Below are positions 1 through 8,066 of a DNA stretch of 36,881 nucleotides, in pieces; within the stretch, counting starts at the first letter, position 1, and every line of letters starts with the position of its first letter. The stretch is from Candidatus Aminicenantes bacterium UBA2199 (lineage in GTDB: Bacteria > Acidobacteriota > Aminicenantia > UBA2199), in contig DCVB01000007.1 of NCBI GenBank assembly GCA_002327965.1, positions 18,087 through 54,967 on the forward strand, written 5' to 3'. The notes under the pieces were generated by a model. The model did no database searches. It had not been told where the DNA came from and saw only the letters and a program-made list of their open reading frames with translations. The translations under genes were made by a program, and so were the position numbers.

Positions 1-190
1 TGGGATTTGGAATTTAAGTTCTTACGTTTGCCTTCTTTTTCTTACCGTCTACCGTAAACCGTATGCCGTCAACCGATTTCAGCTGTTGACACCGCCATTG
101 GATTTCGTTCTTCTCCTGCTAACAACTAACACTAACACTCGTATGTCTTTTATGCTCCTGCTGACACTGACACTGTCACTGGCATTTCGA
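1..190. repeat. Composite heptamer/hexamer repeat element (copy A, cut by window edge)
   Basis: No gene is visible here. Positions 44-78 are five degenerate 7-bp units (accgtct, accgtaa, accgtat, gccgtca, accgatt). They are preceded at 5-18 by a ttggaatttaag stretch. This order matches the right end of the element at 35240-35320, so this is a third copy in the same orientation, truncated by the window start. From 119 to 184 two related 6-bp arrays follow, built on aacact and gacact, each introduced by ctcctgct. The last ends just before the stop codon of the coiled-coil gene. Confidence 0.7.
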
Positions 191-197
191 TCTGTAT

Positions 198-1703
198 CTA
201 TTGCTGGACGGCCTGGTCGAGCAGCTTGACGATCTTCCTGGAGAGCATGTCGACAACCTCCTGCTCGCCCTTTTCGAAGTTGTAATAGGCGATGGACTGG
301 CTCAGGGCATTGTCCTTGGCGAATACGTGCTGGGGCCGGTTCTGGCTCATGTAGCCGTTGGCCTGGCGGAAGGCGAAAATGTCCTGGTCACGGAGAGCGA
401 GGAAACGGACGTTGAGGGAGGCCATTTTCTCGCCGTAGCCGGCATACAGTTTTTCCAGCTGGGGCAGCAGCACGGAGGCCTCGGGTCTGGCGGCGGCCAG
501 GGCCGCGGCTTCGGCCACGCATTGGTCGAACGTGGCCAGCATCTCGTCGACGATCGCCGTGCCCGTTTCGGAAACGTCTGCCGCGGCCTTCAGCTGGCCC
601 GCTTTTTTCTCGATCCCTTTTTGCGCTTTTTCAGCCATTTTGATTACCTGTTGCAGCGCTTTGGCCTGCTCCGGTTCCAGTCCCGCGAAGGCCGGAGGCG
701 TCTTCTTGGGAGAGAGGAGCAGGACGAGGGCGACCGCCAGAGCCGCCAGCAGCACGATGCCGCCGATGAGGATGGTCAGCATCTTTTTGTAGGCGTTGAC
801 CTGCCCTTCATCCTTCTGGCGTTCCAGGCCTCCGATCATCGCCTGCACGCCCTCCATTTCCGAGCGGGCGGCCGCTGCCGCGGCCATTTCCGCCGCCAGG
901 CCGGGATCGGCGGTACCGGCCTGGGCCAGTTTCTCCCCCAGGGCACGGTAATTCTGCTTGCGCATGGCATCGGCCTCGCGCGCTTTTTCGCCGTTCTTGG
1001 CCATGTCATTCTTGAGGGCGGCGATCTTCTTGTCCAGTTCGGAGATGACCTGCTTCTGCTCCTGGCGCAGGTCATCCATCCGTTTCTTCATCTGGCCCGA
1101 CTCCTGCTGCAGCGAGGAGATGAGCGCGGCGACCGGCTTGCCGGCCTCCTCGCGGGCGCTGATCGCGGCCTGCAGGGCCTTCTCCTCCTTGTCCAGCAGT
1201 TCCAGGCCCCTGGCGATCTCGCTTTTTTCCGCCTCGCCGGCCTCGGGCATGTCGCTCTTGCCCTGCAGCTGGCTGCGCTCGCGGCCGATGGCCGCCAGCC
1301 GCTCCCGCGACTGCTGCGCCTCCTTCTGGCCGGCCTGCAGTATGTCCTTCTGCTCGTCCAGGCGCTTGTCCAGATCGCGCTTTTTTTCCTCGACTTCCTT
1401 CTGGGCGGCGGCCAGGCGGTCATTCTCCTGCTTTTTTTTCTCCTCGGCCTGCCGCTGCTGCTCCCGGATCCCTTCTTCCTGGACCTTCAACTCGTCCAGC
1501 GTCTTCTGCGCCTCGCCGAGCGCACCGCGCACGTCGGCGAACGCGGAGATGTCCATTTTGGCTTCCCAGGCCTTTTCTCCCAGGGCGGTCAGCCGCTCGG
1601 CCAGGGCCTTTTCCTTTTCCTTGAATTCACTGCTCTTCTTGCCCAGCGACTTCCGGCGCCGGCGCTCCTTCATGCCTTCCTGGAATATTGTCTTTACGCT
1701 CAT
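198..1703 (-). CDS. Coiled-coil protein with one central transmembrane segment, function unknown
   Basis: The product is about 501 residues. Residues ~15-300 are almost continuous heptad-rich, Lys/Glu/Gln-rich coiled coil. One strong hydrophobic segment follows at ~307-332 (TILIGGIVLLAALAVALVLL), and a C-terminal ~170-residue helical domain ends the protein. No signal peptide or catalytic motif is seen. The topology suggests a long cytoplasmic or periplasmic coiled coil anchored by one membrane helix. I chose the ATG at 1703 because GGAGGT lies 7 nt upstream; the frame stays open to 1814, but that extension has no ribosome site and crosses the promoter-like sequence at 1740-1768. The gene follows arfB but seems to have its own promoter. 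I do not recognise the family. A structural or envelope role is only a guess. Confidence 0.85.
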   Translation of the reverse strand: MSVKTIFQEGMKERRRRKSLGKKSSEFKEKEKALAERLTALGEKAWEAKMDISAFADVRGALGEAQKTLDELKVQEEGIREQQRQAEEKKKQENDRLAAAQKEVEEKKRDLDKRLDEQKDILQAGQKEAQQSRERLAAIGRERSQLQGKSDMPEAGEAEKSEIARGLELLDKEEKALQAAISAREEAGKPVAALISSLQQESGQMKKRMDDLRQEQKQVISELDKKIAALKNDMAKNGEKAREADAMRKQNYRALGEKLAQAGTADPGLAAEMAAAAAARSEMEGVQAMIGGLERQKDEGQVNAYKKMLTILIGGIVLLAALAVALVLLLSPKKTPPAFAGLEPEQAKALQQVIKMAEKAQKGIEKKAGQLKAAADVSETGTAIVDEMLATFDQCVAEAAALAAARPEASVLLPQLEKLYAGYGEKMASLNVRFLALRDQDIFAFRQANGYMSQNRPQHVFAKDNALSQSIAYYNFEKGEQEVVDMLSRKIVKLLDQAVQQ

Positions 1704-1739
1704 GGCCGTACCTCCGCTTGCGATCTTTTTGACAGGCTG

Positions 1740-1768
1740 ATTGTAGGCCAAGACGGCGAAAATATCAA
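1740..1768 (-). promoter_or_regulatory. Sigma-70-like promoter for the coiled-coil gene
   Basis: On the minus strand TTGATA (1768-1763) is followed after 17 nt by TACAAT (1745-1740), each 5/6 to consensus. The predicted start is near 1733, giving a ~30-nt leader that contains the GGAGGT ribosome site. The promoter sits between the arfB stop and the ATG at 1703. Confidence 0.5.
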
Positions 1769-1770
1769 AT

Positions 1771-2208
1771 TCAATCCGTTGTCGGGGTCTCTCGGCGCCG
1801 CCCCTGTTTGACAACCCCGCGCCGCTTTTTCTCCTCCAGGCGCCGCGCCCTGGCGGCGGCGCTCGGACGGGTGGGCCGCCGCGGCTTGGGCGGGACGGCG
1901 GCCTGGCGGACCAGCGCCAGCAGCCGCTCCAGGGCGTCGCGGCGGTTGGCCTCCTGGGTACGAAAGCGGCGGGCGTCGATGGCCAGCACTCCCTCGTTGC
2001 TGACCCGGCGGCCGGCCAGCTGGCGCAGGCGGCGCTTGACCGCGGGCGGCAGGGAAGGAGAGCGTTCGATGTCGAAGTAGAGCTTGACCGCCGTGGCCAC
2101 CTTGTTGACGTTCTGGCCGCCGGGACCGGAGGCGCGGACGAACTCGAAGCTCAACTCGTTCTCCCCGATGGCGATGCCGGCGCCGATGTGCCAGTCCATG
2201 ACGGTCAT
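1771..2208 (-). CDS. arfB: Peptidyl-tRNA hydrolase ArfB (YaeJ-type ribosome rescue factor)
   Basis: The 145-residue protein matches the ArfB family in length and layout. The catalytic GGQ loop reads ASGPGGQNVNKV at ~residues 27-38 and is followed by the family-typical TAVKLYFDIE and SNEGVLAIDARRFRTQEANR segments. The C-terminal tail is basic and disordered-looking, RRPTRPS...RRLEEKKRRG, as needed to enter an empty mRNA channel. ArfB hydrolyses peptidyl-tRNA on ribosomes stalled without a stop codon, independently of tmRNA. The ATG at 2208 overlaps the stop codon of the upstream gene as ATGA, so translation is probably coupled. A second in-frame ATG at 2199 is possible. Identification is by recognition of the E. 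coli-like motif order, without a database search. Confidence 0.93.
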   Translation of the reverse strand: MTVMDWHIGAGIAIGENELSFEFVRASGPGGQNVNKVATAVKLYFDIERSPSLPPAVKRRLRQLAGRRVSNEGVLAIDARRFRTQEANRRDALERLLALVRQAAVPPKPRRPTRPSAAARARRLEEKKRRGVVKQGRRRETPTTD

Positions 2209-2990
2209 CCCGTCGGGTCCGCCGGCGGCGGCAGCCGGTAGTCGCTGAAGGTCGTGGTGGAGCGGAAGCGCTTCTTGATGAACAGAAAGCCGCCGTGGCC
2301 GGCGATGGAGATCTGTTTCACCACCCAGTGGTCGGGCCGGGCGCTGTCGTACAGGTAGATGGTCCACAGGCTGCGGATGAGGCTGGGCAAGGGGTCGAGG
2401 GTGAATTCCAGCTTGACCGGGATGCCGCTGTCCTCCTTCAGCCAGGCCATGCCGCGCCAGGTCAGCTCTTTGCGCTTTCCCTTGTGAACGATGGAGGTGC
2501 GGTAGGAGAAATGGAAGCGGCGGCAGCGGCAGCCGAACAGGACCTGGCTTTCGCCGCCGGCATCGACGGTCACGGCGTCCTGGCGCTCGGGGTCGAAAGG
2601 GCTGTCGCCGATGGAGACGGATATGGTGTTCTCGTCAGCGGGGGCCATGCCTTCCTCGGGAGAGCGGAGGGTCACCTTGCTCTTCATCTTCTCGGTGGTG
2701 TCCTGGCCGTTTTTTAGGGAACGCTCCAGCTCGGCCTGGATCTTGCCTTCGGCGTCGAGCCGCAGGCGGAAGAAGATCTCGGTCACCGAGTAGGGCTCGC
2801 CGTGCCGGTTCAGCATCTCGGAGAGGATGGCCACCCTTTCGGGGTACCAGTCCTGGTTGCGGCGATAGATCTCGATGGCCTTCCGCCAGAGCCCGGCGCC
2901 GGGCTCCGGCGCCACGGCCTGCGCCGGCGGCCGGGTTCCGGCCAGTCCGAACAGCAGCATCGCCAGCGCCATGTTCTTCCAGGGGCTCAT
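2205..2990 (-). CDS. Secreted protein of unknown function
   Basis: The 261-residue product has an N-terminal signal peptide (basic start, hydrophobic run at ~6-18, likely cleavage after PPAQA). The mature part has alternating beta-type segments, including FGCRCRRFHFSYRTSIV and LTWRGMAWLKEDSGIPVKLEFT. These vaguely recall periplasmic lipoprotein-sorting/LolA-like beta sheets, but no diagnostic motif supports that. A GGAG ribosome site lies 6 nt before the ATG. It is the middle gene of a PAS protein - this gene - arfB operon, with 28 nt to the first and a 4-nt overlap with the last. Nothing in it explains the link to ribosome rescue. Confidence 0.85.
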   Translation of the reverse strand: MSPWKNMALAMLLFGLAGTRPPAQAVAPEPGAGLWRKAIEIYRRNQDWYPERVAILSEMLNRHGEPYSVTEIFFRLRLDAEGKIQAELERSLKNGQDTTEKMKSKVTLRSPEEGMAPADENTISVSIGDSPFDPERQDAVTVDAGGESQVLFGCRCRRFHFSYRTSIVHKGKRKELTWRGMAWLKEDSGIPVKLEFTLDPLPSLIRSLWTIYLYDSARPDHWVVKQISIAGHGGFLFIKKRFRSTTTFSDYRLPPPADPTG

Positions 2991-3018
2991 GCGTCTCTCC
3001 GCCGTTCCGGGGTCCCCG

Positions 3019-3423
3019 TCAGTCCAGGAGCCGTCTCTCGCCCTCGAGGCGGCGCGCCTCCTCCATGTCCTGGGTGACCTCCAGGCAGCCCAGGTACTCG
3101 CCGCCTTCGCCGCGCAGGGCGAAGAACTCGATCACCACCAGGTGGCGCTCCCCGCCGACCTTGGCCTGGATCCAGAAGCGGGCCTTTTCGCGCGTGCCGG
3201 CCTTCATCTCGGCGACGATCTGCTCCACCTTGCCCAGGCTGGAGGCGGGATGGCACTTGCGGAAGTTGAGCCCCATGCTGCTCTGCGGCCGGTGGAACTG
3301 GCGCTGGTCGCTCTTGTTCCAGGCCACCACCTCGTCGTTGGCGTCGATGACGGTGATCTCGGCCGGCATGGTCTCGATCACCGCCCGGACCAGCTTTTCG
3401 TCCATGCGGTCAAATACGAACAT
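3019..3423 (-). CDS. Small PAS-domain protein (PAS_10/DUF438 C-terminal type)
   Basis: The product is 134 residues and consists of one PAS domain with a short helical tail. The segment MPAEITVIDANDEVVAWNK followed by a GLNFRKCHP-type turn and a VIEFFALRGEGGEYLGCLEV strand is typical of the PAS domain at the C terminus of DUF438 proteins. It has no output domain, so it may be a sensor that acts through a partner. I chose the ATG at 3423 because AGGAGGG lies just upstream; the frame runs open to 3537 without a better site. It heads the operon that includes a secreted protein and arfB. Ligand and partner are not visible from sequence. Confidence 0.85.
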   Translation of the reverse strand: MFVFDRMDEKLVRAVIETMPAEITVIDANDEVVAWNKSDQRQFHRPQSSMGLNFRKCHPASSLGKVEQIVAEMKAGTREKARFWIQAKVGGERHLVVIEFFALRGEGGEYLGCLEVTQDMEEARRLEGERRLLD

Positions 3424-3500
3424 GATGCCCTCCTGCGCCGGCAGCACGCGGTTTTCCGCGGCCTGCGGCCCTTTCCGGTCTGTTGCGGTTGTGCGGGGAA

Positions 3501-3530
3501 ATTTTATCATTTCCGGCTGGAAAATGGCAA
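3501..3530 (-). promoter_or_regulatory. Sigma-70-like promoter of the PAS-arfB operon
   Basis: Minus strand TTGCCA (3530-3525), 18-nt spacer, TAAAAT (3506-3501), both 5/6 to consensus. The start would fall near 3494, leaving a ~70-nt leader. The rest of 3531-3704 shows no gene and no clear terminator. Confidence 0.4.
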
Positions 3531-3704
3531 ATCGCATGGAGCCGCGGGTGACAGCTCAAAGTTTTGCCATGCCTTGCTGCCGGAAAAACCCGTTTTACCG
3601 GCTGCGCCGGAATCATGTCATGCAGGCGCGGACCGCCCGCCATTGAAAACGACGACGGCAATGATCGCTCCCCAGTCGTCGATCCAGCCCCGGAGGAAAA
3701 ATAT

Positions 3705-5336
3705 CTATTTCACCGGCAGGGGGAATTGCACGCGGATGACCGTCCCGGTTTTCCCGATGCTTTCAACGCGGCCCCGGAGCTGCTGGCTCAACATGCGGAC
3801 GAGGTTGAGGCCCAGGGTCTGAGTTTCCCCGAGATCCCCGCTGGCGGGAAATCCCACGCCGTTGTCGGCCACGGTAAGGATCAGGGTGCCGTCCTGGGCG
3901 GCAGTGACGACCTTCACCTCGGGAGTGCCGTCGCCCCCGTCGGCGCCGCCCTCGGGGAAGGCGTGCTTGAAGGCATTGGTGATCAGTTCGTTCAGTATCA
4001 ATCCGCAAGGAACCGCGATGTCCAGACCGACGTCGATGCCGACGGCGCGCATCTCCAGGCGGATATTGCATGCCGTCTTGAATTGGGCCTGAATGTGCAG
4101 GACCATGCCCTTGATGTATTGCCGCAGATCGATTCTGGCCAGATTGTCGGACTTGTACAGGCTTTCATGGACCATGGCCATGGAGCGTATCCTCCCCTCC
4201 AGCTCCAGAAGCAGCGTGTTCTCGGTGGCTTCTGCCGCCTTTTTTTCCTGCATCTTGATCAGGCCGATGATGGTCATCAGGTTGTTCTTGACGCGGTGAT
4301 GAACCTCTTTCAGCAGGATCTCCTTCTCTTTCAGGGAGGCGCGGACGATTTCCTCGGCTTGTCTGCGCTCGCTGATGTCGGTGATCGTTCCCACGTAACC
4401 CGTGACCTGGCCCGCGCTGTCCTTTTCCAGCGTCGCCCGGCCCATCACCCAGACGACCTTCCCGTCGGCATGCAAGAACCGGTAATCGGCCATGGACGGC
4501 AGGTGCGCCCGGGCGGCATCCTCCCAGCCCTGACGCAGCAGTTCCCGGTCGGATGGGTGGACCGCCTGCAACCAGCCGTCACCCAGAGCGGCGCCGGCGT
4601 CCAAACCGGAAATTTCGCACCACATCGGATTCACGTAGGTGGTCCGGCCACCGACATCGGTGCGGAAGATCCCCACCGGTGACACGGAGGCCAGGTTCTG
4701 GTATTTCTCCTCGCTTTCCCGCAGTTGCCGGTGGGTCCTTTCTCGCTTTAAGCGGCCGGCCATCAGCTTGCCCAGCATGGCGGTGACCGCCGGGTACACG
4801 AGCATGACGGGCAGCGCGATATTCTTCAGCACCTGCCAGCGAATCGTTCCCGGGAGAAAAATGGTGCAGAGCAGCATGACCAGGTGAACGGCCAGCCCGA
4901 ATCCGATGAGTTCCCGCCACGTCAAGTCGGCCAGCTGCCCGCGACGCATGCGCCTCCAGGCGATGCCAAAAACGCCGGAGGTGAGGATGACGGCGATGCC
5001 CATGATCATCCCCATACCGCCGGTGCAGCCGCGATAGACTGCCGTAGCCGTCATGGCGATAGCGGTCGGTATCGCCCCGAAATACAACCCGGACACGCCC
5101 AGAAGGATCGAACGGGTATCGAATATGATCCCTGGCGCCATCTGCCAGCTAAACAGCATCAGGATGATGCCGACAAGGCTGATGATCAATCCGCTCGGCA
5201 CCTGGTGCAGCAGGCTGCGGTCGTGATGCCGGCGGATGGCCAGCAGATCGTAAATGATGGCCAGAGAGAGGAGCATGGAGGCGTTGAAAATCAATTGCAG
5301 GAAAAAGATCTTGTTCATCTGGACCGGAAACAGCAT
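3705..5336 (-). CDS. Membrane sensor histidine kinase: LytS-type 5TM sensor, PAS, HisKA_2, HATPase
   Basis: The product is 543 residues. Five or six hydrophobic helices occupy ~9-190, with the short-loop pattern of 5TMR-LYT sensor regions (LLGVSGLYFGAIPTAIAM, GGMGMIMGIAVILTSGVFG). A PAS domain follows at ~209-333 (ending TDISERRQAEE). The phospho-acceptor motif is EILLKEVHHRVKNNL, then N-box NELITNAFKHAFP and G-box VADNGVGFP, which together mark the HisKA_2 class. It autophosphorylates on His in response to a membrane or cytoplasmic signal. It lies divergent to the NtrC-type regulator, 193 bp away, and may pair with it. Neither the ATG at 5336 nor the one at 5318 has a Shine-Dalgarno site. 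A promoter-like -10 overlaps the first, which favours 5318. Confidence 0.93.
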   Translation of the reverse strand: MLFPVQMNKIFFLQLIFNASMLLSLAIIYDLLAIRRHHDRSLLHQVPSGLIISLVGIILMLFSWQMAPGIIFDTRSILLGVSGLYFGAIPTAIAMTATAVYRGCTGGMGMIMGIAVILTSGVFGIAWRRMRRGQLADLTWRELIGFGLAVHLVMLLCTIFLPGTIRWQVLKNIALPVMLVYPAVTAMLGKLMAGRLKRERTHRQLRESEEKYQNLASVSPVGIFRTDVGGRTTYVNPMWCEISGLDAGAALGDGWLQAVHPSDRELLRQGWEDAARAHLPSMADYRFLHADGKVVWVMGRATLEKDSAGQVTGYVGTITDISERRQAEEIVRASLKEKEILLKEVHHRVKNNLMTIIGLIKMQEKKAAEATENTLLLELEGRIRSMAMVHESLYKSDNLARIDLRQYIKGMVLHIQAQFKTACNIRLEMRAVGIDVGLDIAVPCGLILNELITNAFKHAFPEGGADGGDGTPEVKVVTAAQDGTLILTVADNGVGFPASGDLGETQTLGLNLVRMLSQQLRGRVESIGKTGTVIRVQFPLPVK

Positions 5337-5361
5337 ACCATTGGCGATTTTGCGAAGTCAA
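5332..5361 (-). promoter_or_regulatory. Promoter-like sequence for the 5TM kinase
   Basis: Minus strand TTGACT (5361-5356), 18 nt, TATGCT (5337-5332). The -10 box contains the first ATG of the kinase frame. If it is used, the transcript would start after that ATG and translation would begin at 5318 on a very short leader. Confidence 0.3.
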
Positions 5362-5484
5362 CAACTTTTCCATGAAAGATCCCCGCAGCGGAACTCGGGG
5401 GCTGCGAAACATTCATGCGATTTCTTCCCTCCCACAGATCAACGCATCGTTCCGGGAGGCCGTTATCGTCAGGGATGATGGCAT

Positions 5485-5513
5485 TTGACAGCGGGACGGG
5501 GAAAAAGTATCAT
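5485..5513 (+). promoter_or_regulatory. Sigma-70-like promoter of the NtrC-type regulator
   Basis: TTGACA (5485-5490, 6/6), 17-nt spacer, TATCAT (5508-5513, 5/6). The predicted start is about 5520, immediately before GGAG (5521-5524) and the ATG at 5530. The -10 box covers an earlier in-frame ATG at 5512, which therefore would not be in the mRNA. Confidence 0.5.
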
Positions 5514-5529
5514 GGCAACGGGAGATGAC

Positions 5530-6948
5530 ATGGAAGAGAAACGGAGCGACCAGTTGCCGGTTCTGCTGGTCGATGACGAGACGCCCGTGCTTCTGCTCTA
5601 CGGCGGCATGCTGCGCTCGGCCGGGATCGAACCGGTCGTCACCCTCGACGACAGCCGTCTCGTACTGCCATTCCTGCGCGAAAACCGGGCCCTGGCCGTT
5701 CTGACCGACATCCATATGCCCTTCCTCAACGGCCGCGACCTGCTGGCCCAAGTCAAGCGGGAATTCCCCGAGGTGCCGGTCCTGGTGGTCACCGGCATCG
5801 ACGATATCGAAACCGCGGTCGAATGCATGCTCCTGGGGGCCAGCGACTACCTGGTGAAGCCGGTGGAGAGGAGCCGGCTGATCTCCAGCCTGCAGCGCAC
5901 CCTGGAGATCGCCCGCCTGCAGGACCAGGTCTCGTCACTGACTCACCAGTTGCTCGCCGACGGCCTGGGCAAGCCCGGCGCCTTCGCCCACGTGGTCACG
6001 GGCAGTCGCAAGATGCTGGCGCTGTTCAAATACGTCGAGGTTGTCGCCGCCTCGCCCTACCCGGCGCTGATCACCGGCGAGACCGGGACAGGCAAGGAGC
6101 TGATCGCCCGGGCCATCCACCTGGCCGGCGACCCGGCCCGGCCTTTCGTCGCCGTCAACGTGGCCGGACTGGACGACAACATGTTTTCCGACACCCTGTT
6201 CGGGCACAAAAAGGGCGCATTCACCGGCGCCGAAAGCAGCCGTGACGGTCTCATCTCCCAGGCCCAGGACGGCACGCTGTTCCTTGACGAGATCGGCGAC
6301 CTGAGTCCCACTTCGCAGGTCAAGCTGTTGCGCCTGATCCAGGAGAAGGAATACTATCCCCTGGGCGCGGATCAGGCCAGGAAGACCAATGCCCGCGTCA
6401 TCTGTTCGAGCAACCTCGACCTCAAGCAGCGGGTCGAACAGGGTGCTTTCCGCAACGATCTCCTGTTCCGGCTCAATACCCATGTCATCTCCGTGCCGCC
6501 GCTGCGCGAGCGCAAGGAAGACATCCCCCTGCTCCTGGGCCATTTTCTCCAGGAGGCGGCCCGGGCCCTGCGCAAGCGGACGCCGACGCCGCCGCCGGAG
6601 CTGGTCTCCCTGCTCTCGGCCTACGATTTCCCGGGCAATATCCGCGAGCTGCAAACCCTTGTCGCCGACGCCGTCTCGCGCCATCGCACCGGCGTCCTTT
6701 CCATGGAGAGTTTCCGCGGCGCCATCGAATTGCATGGACGGCCAAGGCCCGAGGGGACCCAACCGGCTTCGAGAAGCGCCGACGGCTTCCTGGCCGGTCT
6801 GCCGACCCTCAAGCAGGCCGAAGCATTCCTGGTCAGCCGGGCCCTGGATCAGGCCAATGGCAATCAGGGGATCGCCGCCCAGTTGCTGGGCATCACCCGC
6901 CAGGCGCTCAACAAGCGGCTGGTACGCGAAAAAAGAAAGCAAGACTGA
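5530..6948 (+). CDS. NtrC-family sigma-54-dependent response regulator
   Basis: The 472-residue protein has three parts. The receiver (~10-125) has acidic pair DDE and phospho-acceptor D60 in LTDIHMP. The AAA+ activator (~155-385) has Walker A GETGTGKE, the sigma-54-contacting loop GAFTGAE, Walker B GTLFLDEIGDL and arginine-finger region FRNDLLFRL. The C-terminal Fis-type helix-turn-helix is NGNQGIAAQLLGITRQALNKRL. It should hydrolyse ATP to open sigma-54 promoters once phosphorylated. The start at 5530 has GGGAG 5 nt upstream and agrees with the promoter; 5512 is the alternative. The neighbouring kinase at 3705 is the likely partner, but its HisKA_2 class is not the usual NtrB type, so pairing is unproven. 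A sigma-54-like site lies 230 bp downstream. Confidence 0.95.
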   Translation: MEEKRSDQLPVLLVDDETPVLLLYGGMLRSAGIEPVVTLDDSRLVLPFLRENRALAVLTDIHMPFLNGRDLLAQVKREFPEVPVLVVTGIDDIETAVECMLLGASDYLVKPVERSRLISSLQRTLEIARLQDQVSSLTHQLLADGLGKPGAFAHVVTGSRKMLALFKYVEVVAASPYPALITGETGTGKELIARAIHLAGDPARPFVAVNVAGLDDNMFSDTLFGHKKGAFTGAESSRDGLISQAQDGTLFLDEIGDLSPTSQVKLLRLIQEKEYYPLGADQARKTNARVICSSNLDLKQRVEQGAFRNDLLFRLNTHVISVPPLRERKEDIPLLLGHFLQEAARALRKRTPTPPPELVSLLSAYDFPGNIRELQTLVADAVSRHRTGVLSMESFRGAIELHGRPRPEGTQPASRSADGFLAGLPTLKQAEAFLVSRALDQANGNQGIAAQLLGITRQALNKRLVREKRKQD

Positions 6949-7177
6949 CTCGAACAGCCATTTTTTTCCCGGAGTTCGCATTCTCCGCTCAACCCCTGCG
7001 TCATTGAATCAATGTGGACAAAAGTTGCTAATTCTCTGAATAGGTTAATTATCTGGAACTTTCACACGAACAGCTGATTTTTCCGCAACTTTTGTCCCAG
7101 ATCTCCTAAATGTAGTTTGCCAGTTGATTTTTCACCTATAAGTCCTTCAATAAAGGATATTTTGTTTTTTTTCAGGA

Positions 7178-7193
7178 TGGCAGTCGTCGTGCA
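7178..7193 (+). promoter_or_regulatory. Possible sigma-54 (-24/-12) promoter
   Basis: TGGCA-N8-TGCA with GG (7179-7180) and GC (7191-7192) separated by exactly 10 nt, as in TGGCAC-N5-TTGCW; three consensus positions are off. The start would be near 7204, leaving a 25-nt leader with AAGGAGGT before the ATG at 7229. The rest of 6949-7177 is AT-rich compared with its surroundings and shows no gene. Confidence 0.35.
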
Positions 7194-7228
7194 CCTACCT
7201 TGGCGTGAAGATCTCAAGGAGGTCGACG

Positions 7229-8041
7229 ATGAAAAAGACGATGGTAATTGCGGTCCTGATGGCGGCGTTGATCCTGGTCCCCGTGGCCAGGGCGCAGGCG
7301 GTCAGTGAAAAGACGATTGTACTGGGGAACGTTATCGGCAGCAGCGTGACCACGCTGGCGCGAGGCCTGCTCCAGGGCCATGTGCATAATTTTCGAGATG
7401 CAGTGAAAATGTTGACCTATGGCGCCGCCTCGGGGTTCGGCTTTTACCAGGCCAAGAAACAGGTTGCCGCCGGCCACACGTTCAGCGGCGTTCTGCTGGC
7501 CAATTTATCGGCATCGGTGGTGGATAATGTCTCCACCGGCGAGGGACCATTGTCCTATCTGGGGTTCACCCTGCCCCTGGTGCGTCTGGAGGTGGCCACG
7601 CCCCTGGCCAAGAAGCCGAGTTCGCTGTTGAGCGTCTCGTTCTCGCCGCGCGATGCCATCAGCCTGGCCATGTCGATCGCCAAGTCGGACCGCGTCGCCA
7701 TTCGCGGCGGCATGCTGGCCTTTGAGGCGGATACCCCCCTGGCCGAGAACGTGCGCGGCTGGGCCTACAGCATCTTTCCCACCGTGGTCAGCGGCAAGCC
7801 CGATGCGGTGTTCCGCCACGAGATGGTGCACGTGGTGCAGAGCCTGCAGCTGATGGCCGCCTCTCCCGAGCCTCTGCTCAAGGGCCATCGCCGCGAGCGC
7901 GGCAAGATGAAGCTGTTTTCGTTCGACGGTTTCCGGGTGCAGGCGCTGGGCCTGGTCAATGATTTCACCCTGGCCCGCTTCCAGTCTTACGACGATTACT
8001 GGAAGGAAGCCGAAGCGTATTCCCTGGTCGTCTCCCAGTGA
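7229..8041 (+). CDS. Secreted protein with an HExxH metalloprotease-like motif
   Basis: The product is 270 residues. The signal peptide is residues 1-24 (KKTMVIAVLMAALILVPVARAQA). The mature part begins with a helical, small-residue-rich region and contains HEMVHVVQS at 197-205, an HExxH zinc motif in the form seen in DUF4157-like putative peptidases (HELTHVVQ). The C-terminal segment YWKEAEAYSLV offers glutamates that could be the third ligand. No other family feature is recognised. The start has a perfect AAGGAGGT site 6 nt upstream; an upstream in-frame start at 7205 lacks one. It opens a run of plus-strand genes to 8910 and lies behind a sigma-54-like site. Protease activity is inferred from one motif only. 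Confidence 0.85.
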   Translation: MKKTMVIAVLMAALILVPVARAQAVSEKTIVLGNVIGSSVTTLARGLLQGHVHNFRDAVKMLTYGAASGFGFYQAKKQVAAGHTFSGVLLANLSASVVDNVSTGEGPLSYLGFTLPLVRLEVATPLAKKPSSLLSVSFSPRDAISLAMSIAKSDRVAIRGGMLAFEADTPLAENVRGWAYSIFPTVVSGKPDAVFRHEMVHVVQSLQLMAASPEPLLKGHRRERGKMKLFSFDGFRVQALGLVNDFTLARFQSYDDYWKEAEAYSLVVSQ

Positions 8042-8066
8042 ATGGCTGGGCTCCATGGAGAAGAAC

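Noticed and set aside
201..1811. 536-codon plus-strand ORF opposite the coiled-coil gene
   Set aside because: Antisense shadow: Leu/Gly/Arg-rich, no ribosome site, and the minus-strand frame has a clear coiled coil, promoter and Shine-Dalgarno.
7117..7308. 63-codon plus-strand ORF before the HExxH gene
   Set aside because: No ribosome site, crosses the sigma-54-like site, and overlaps the start of the better-supported gene out of frame.
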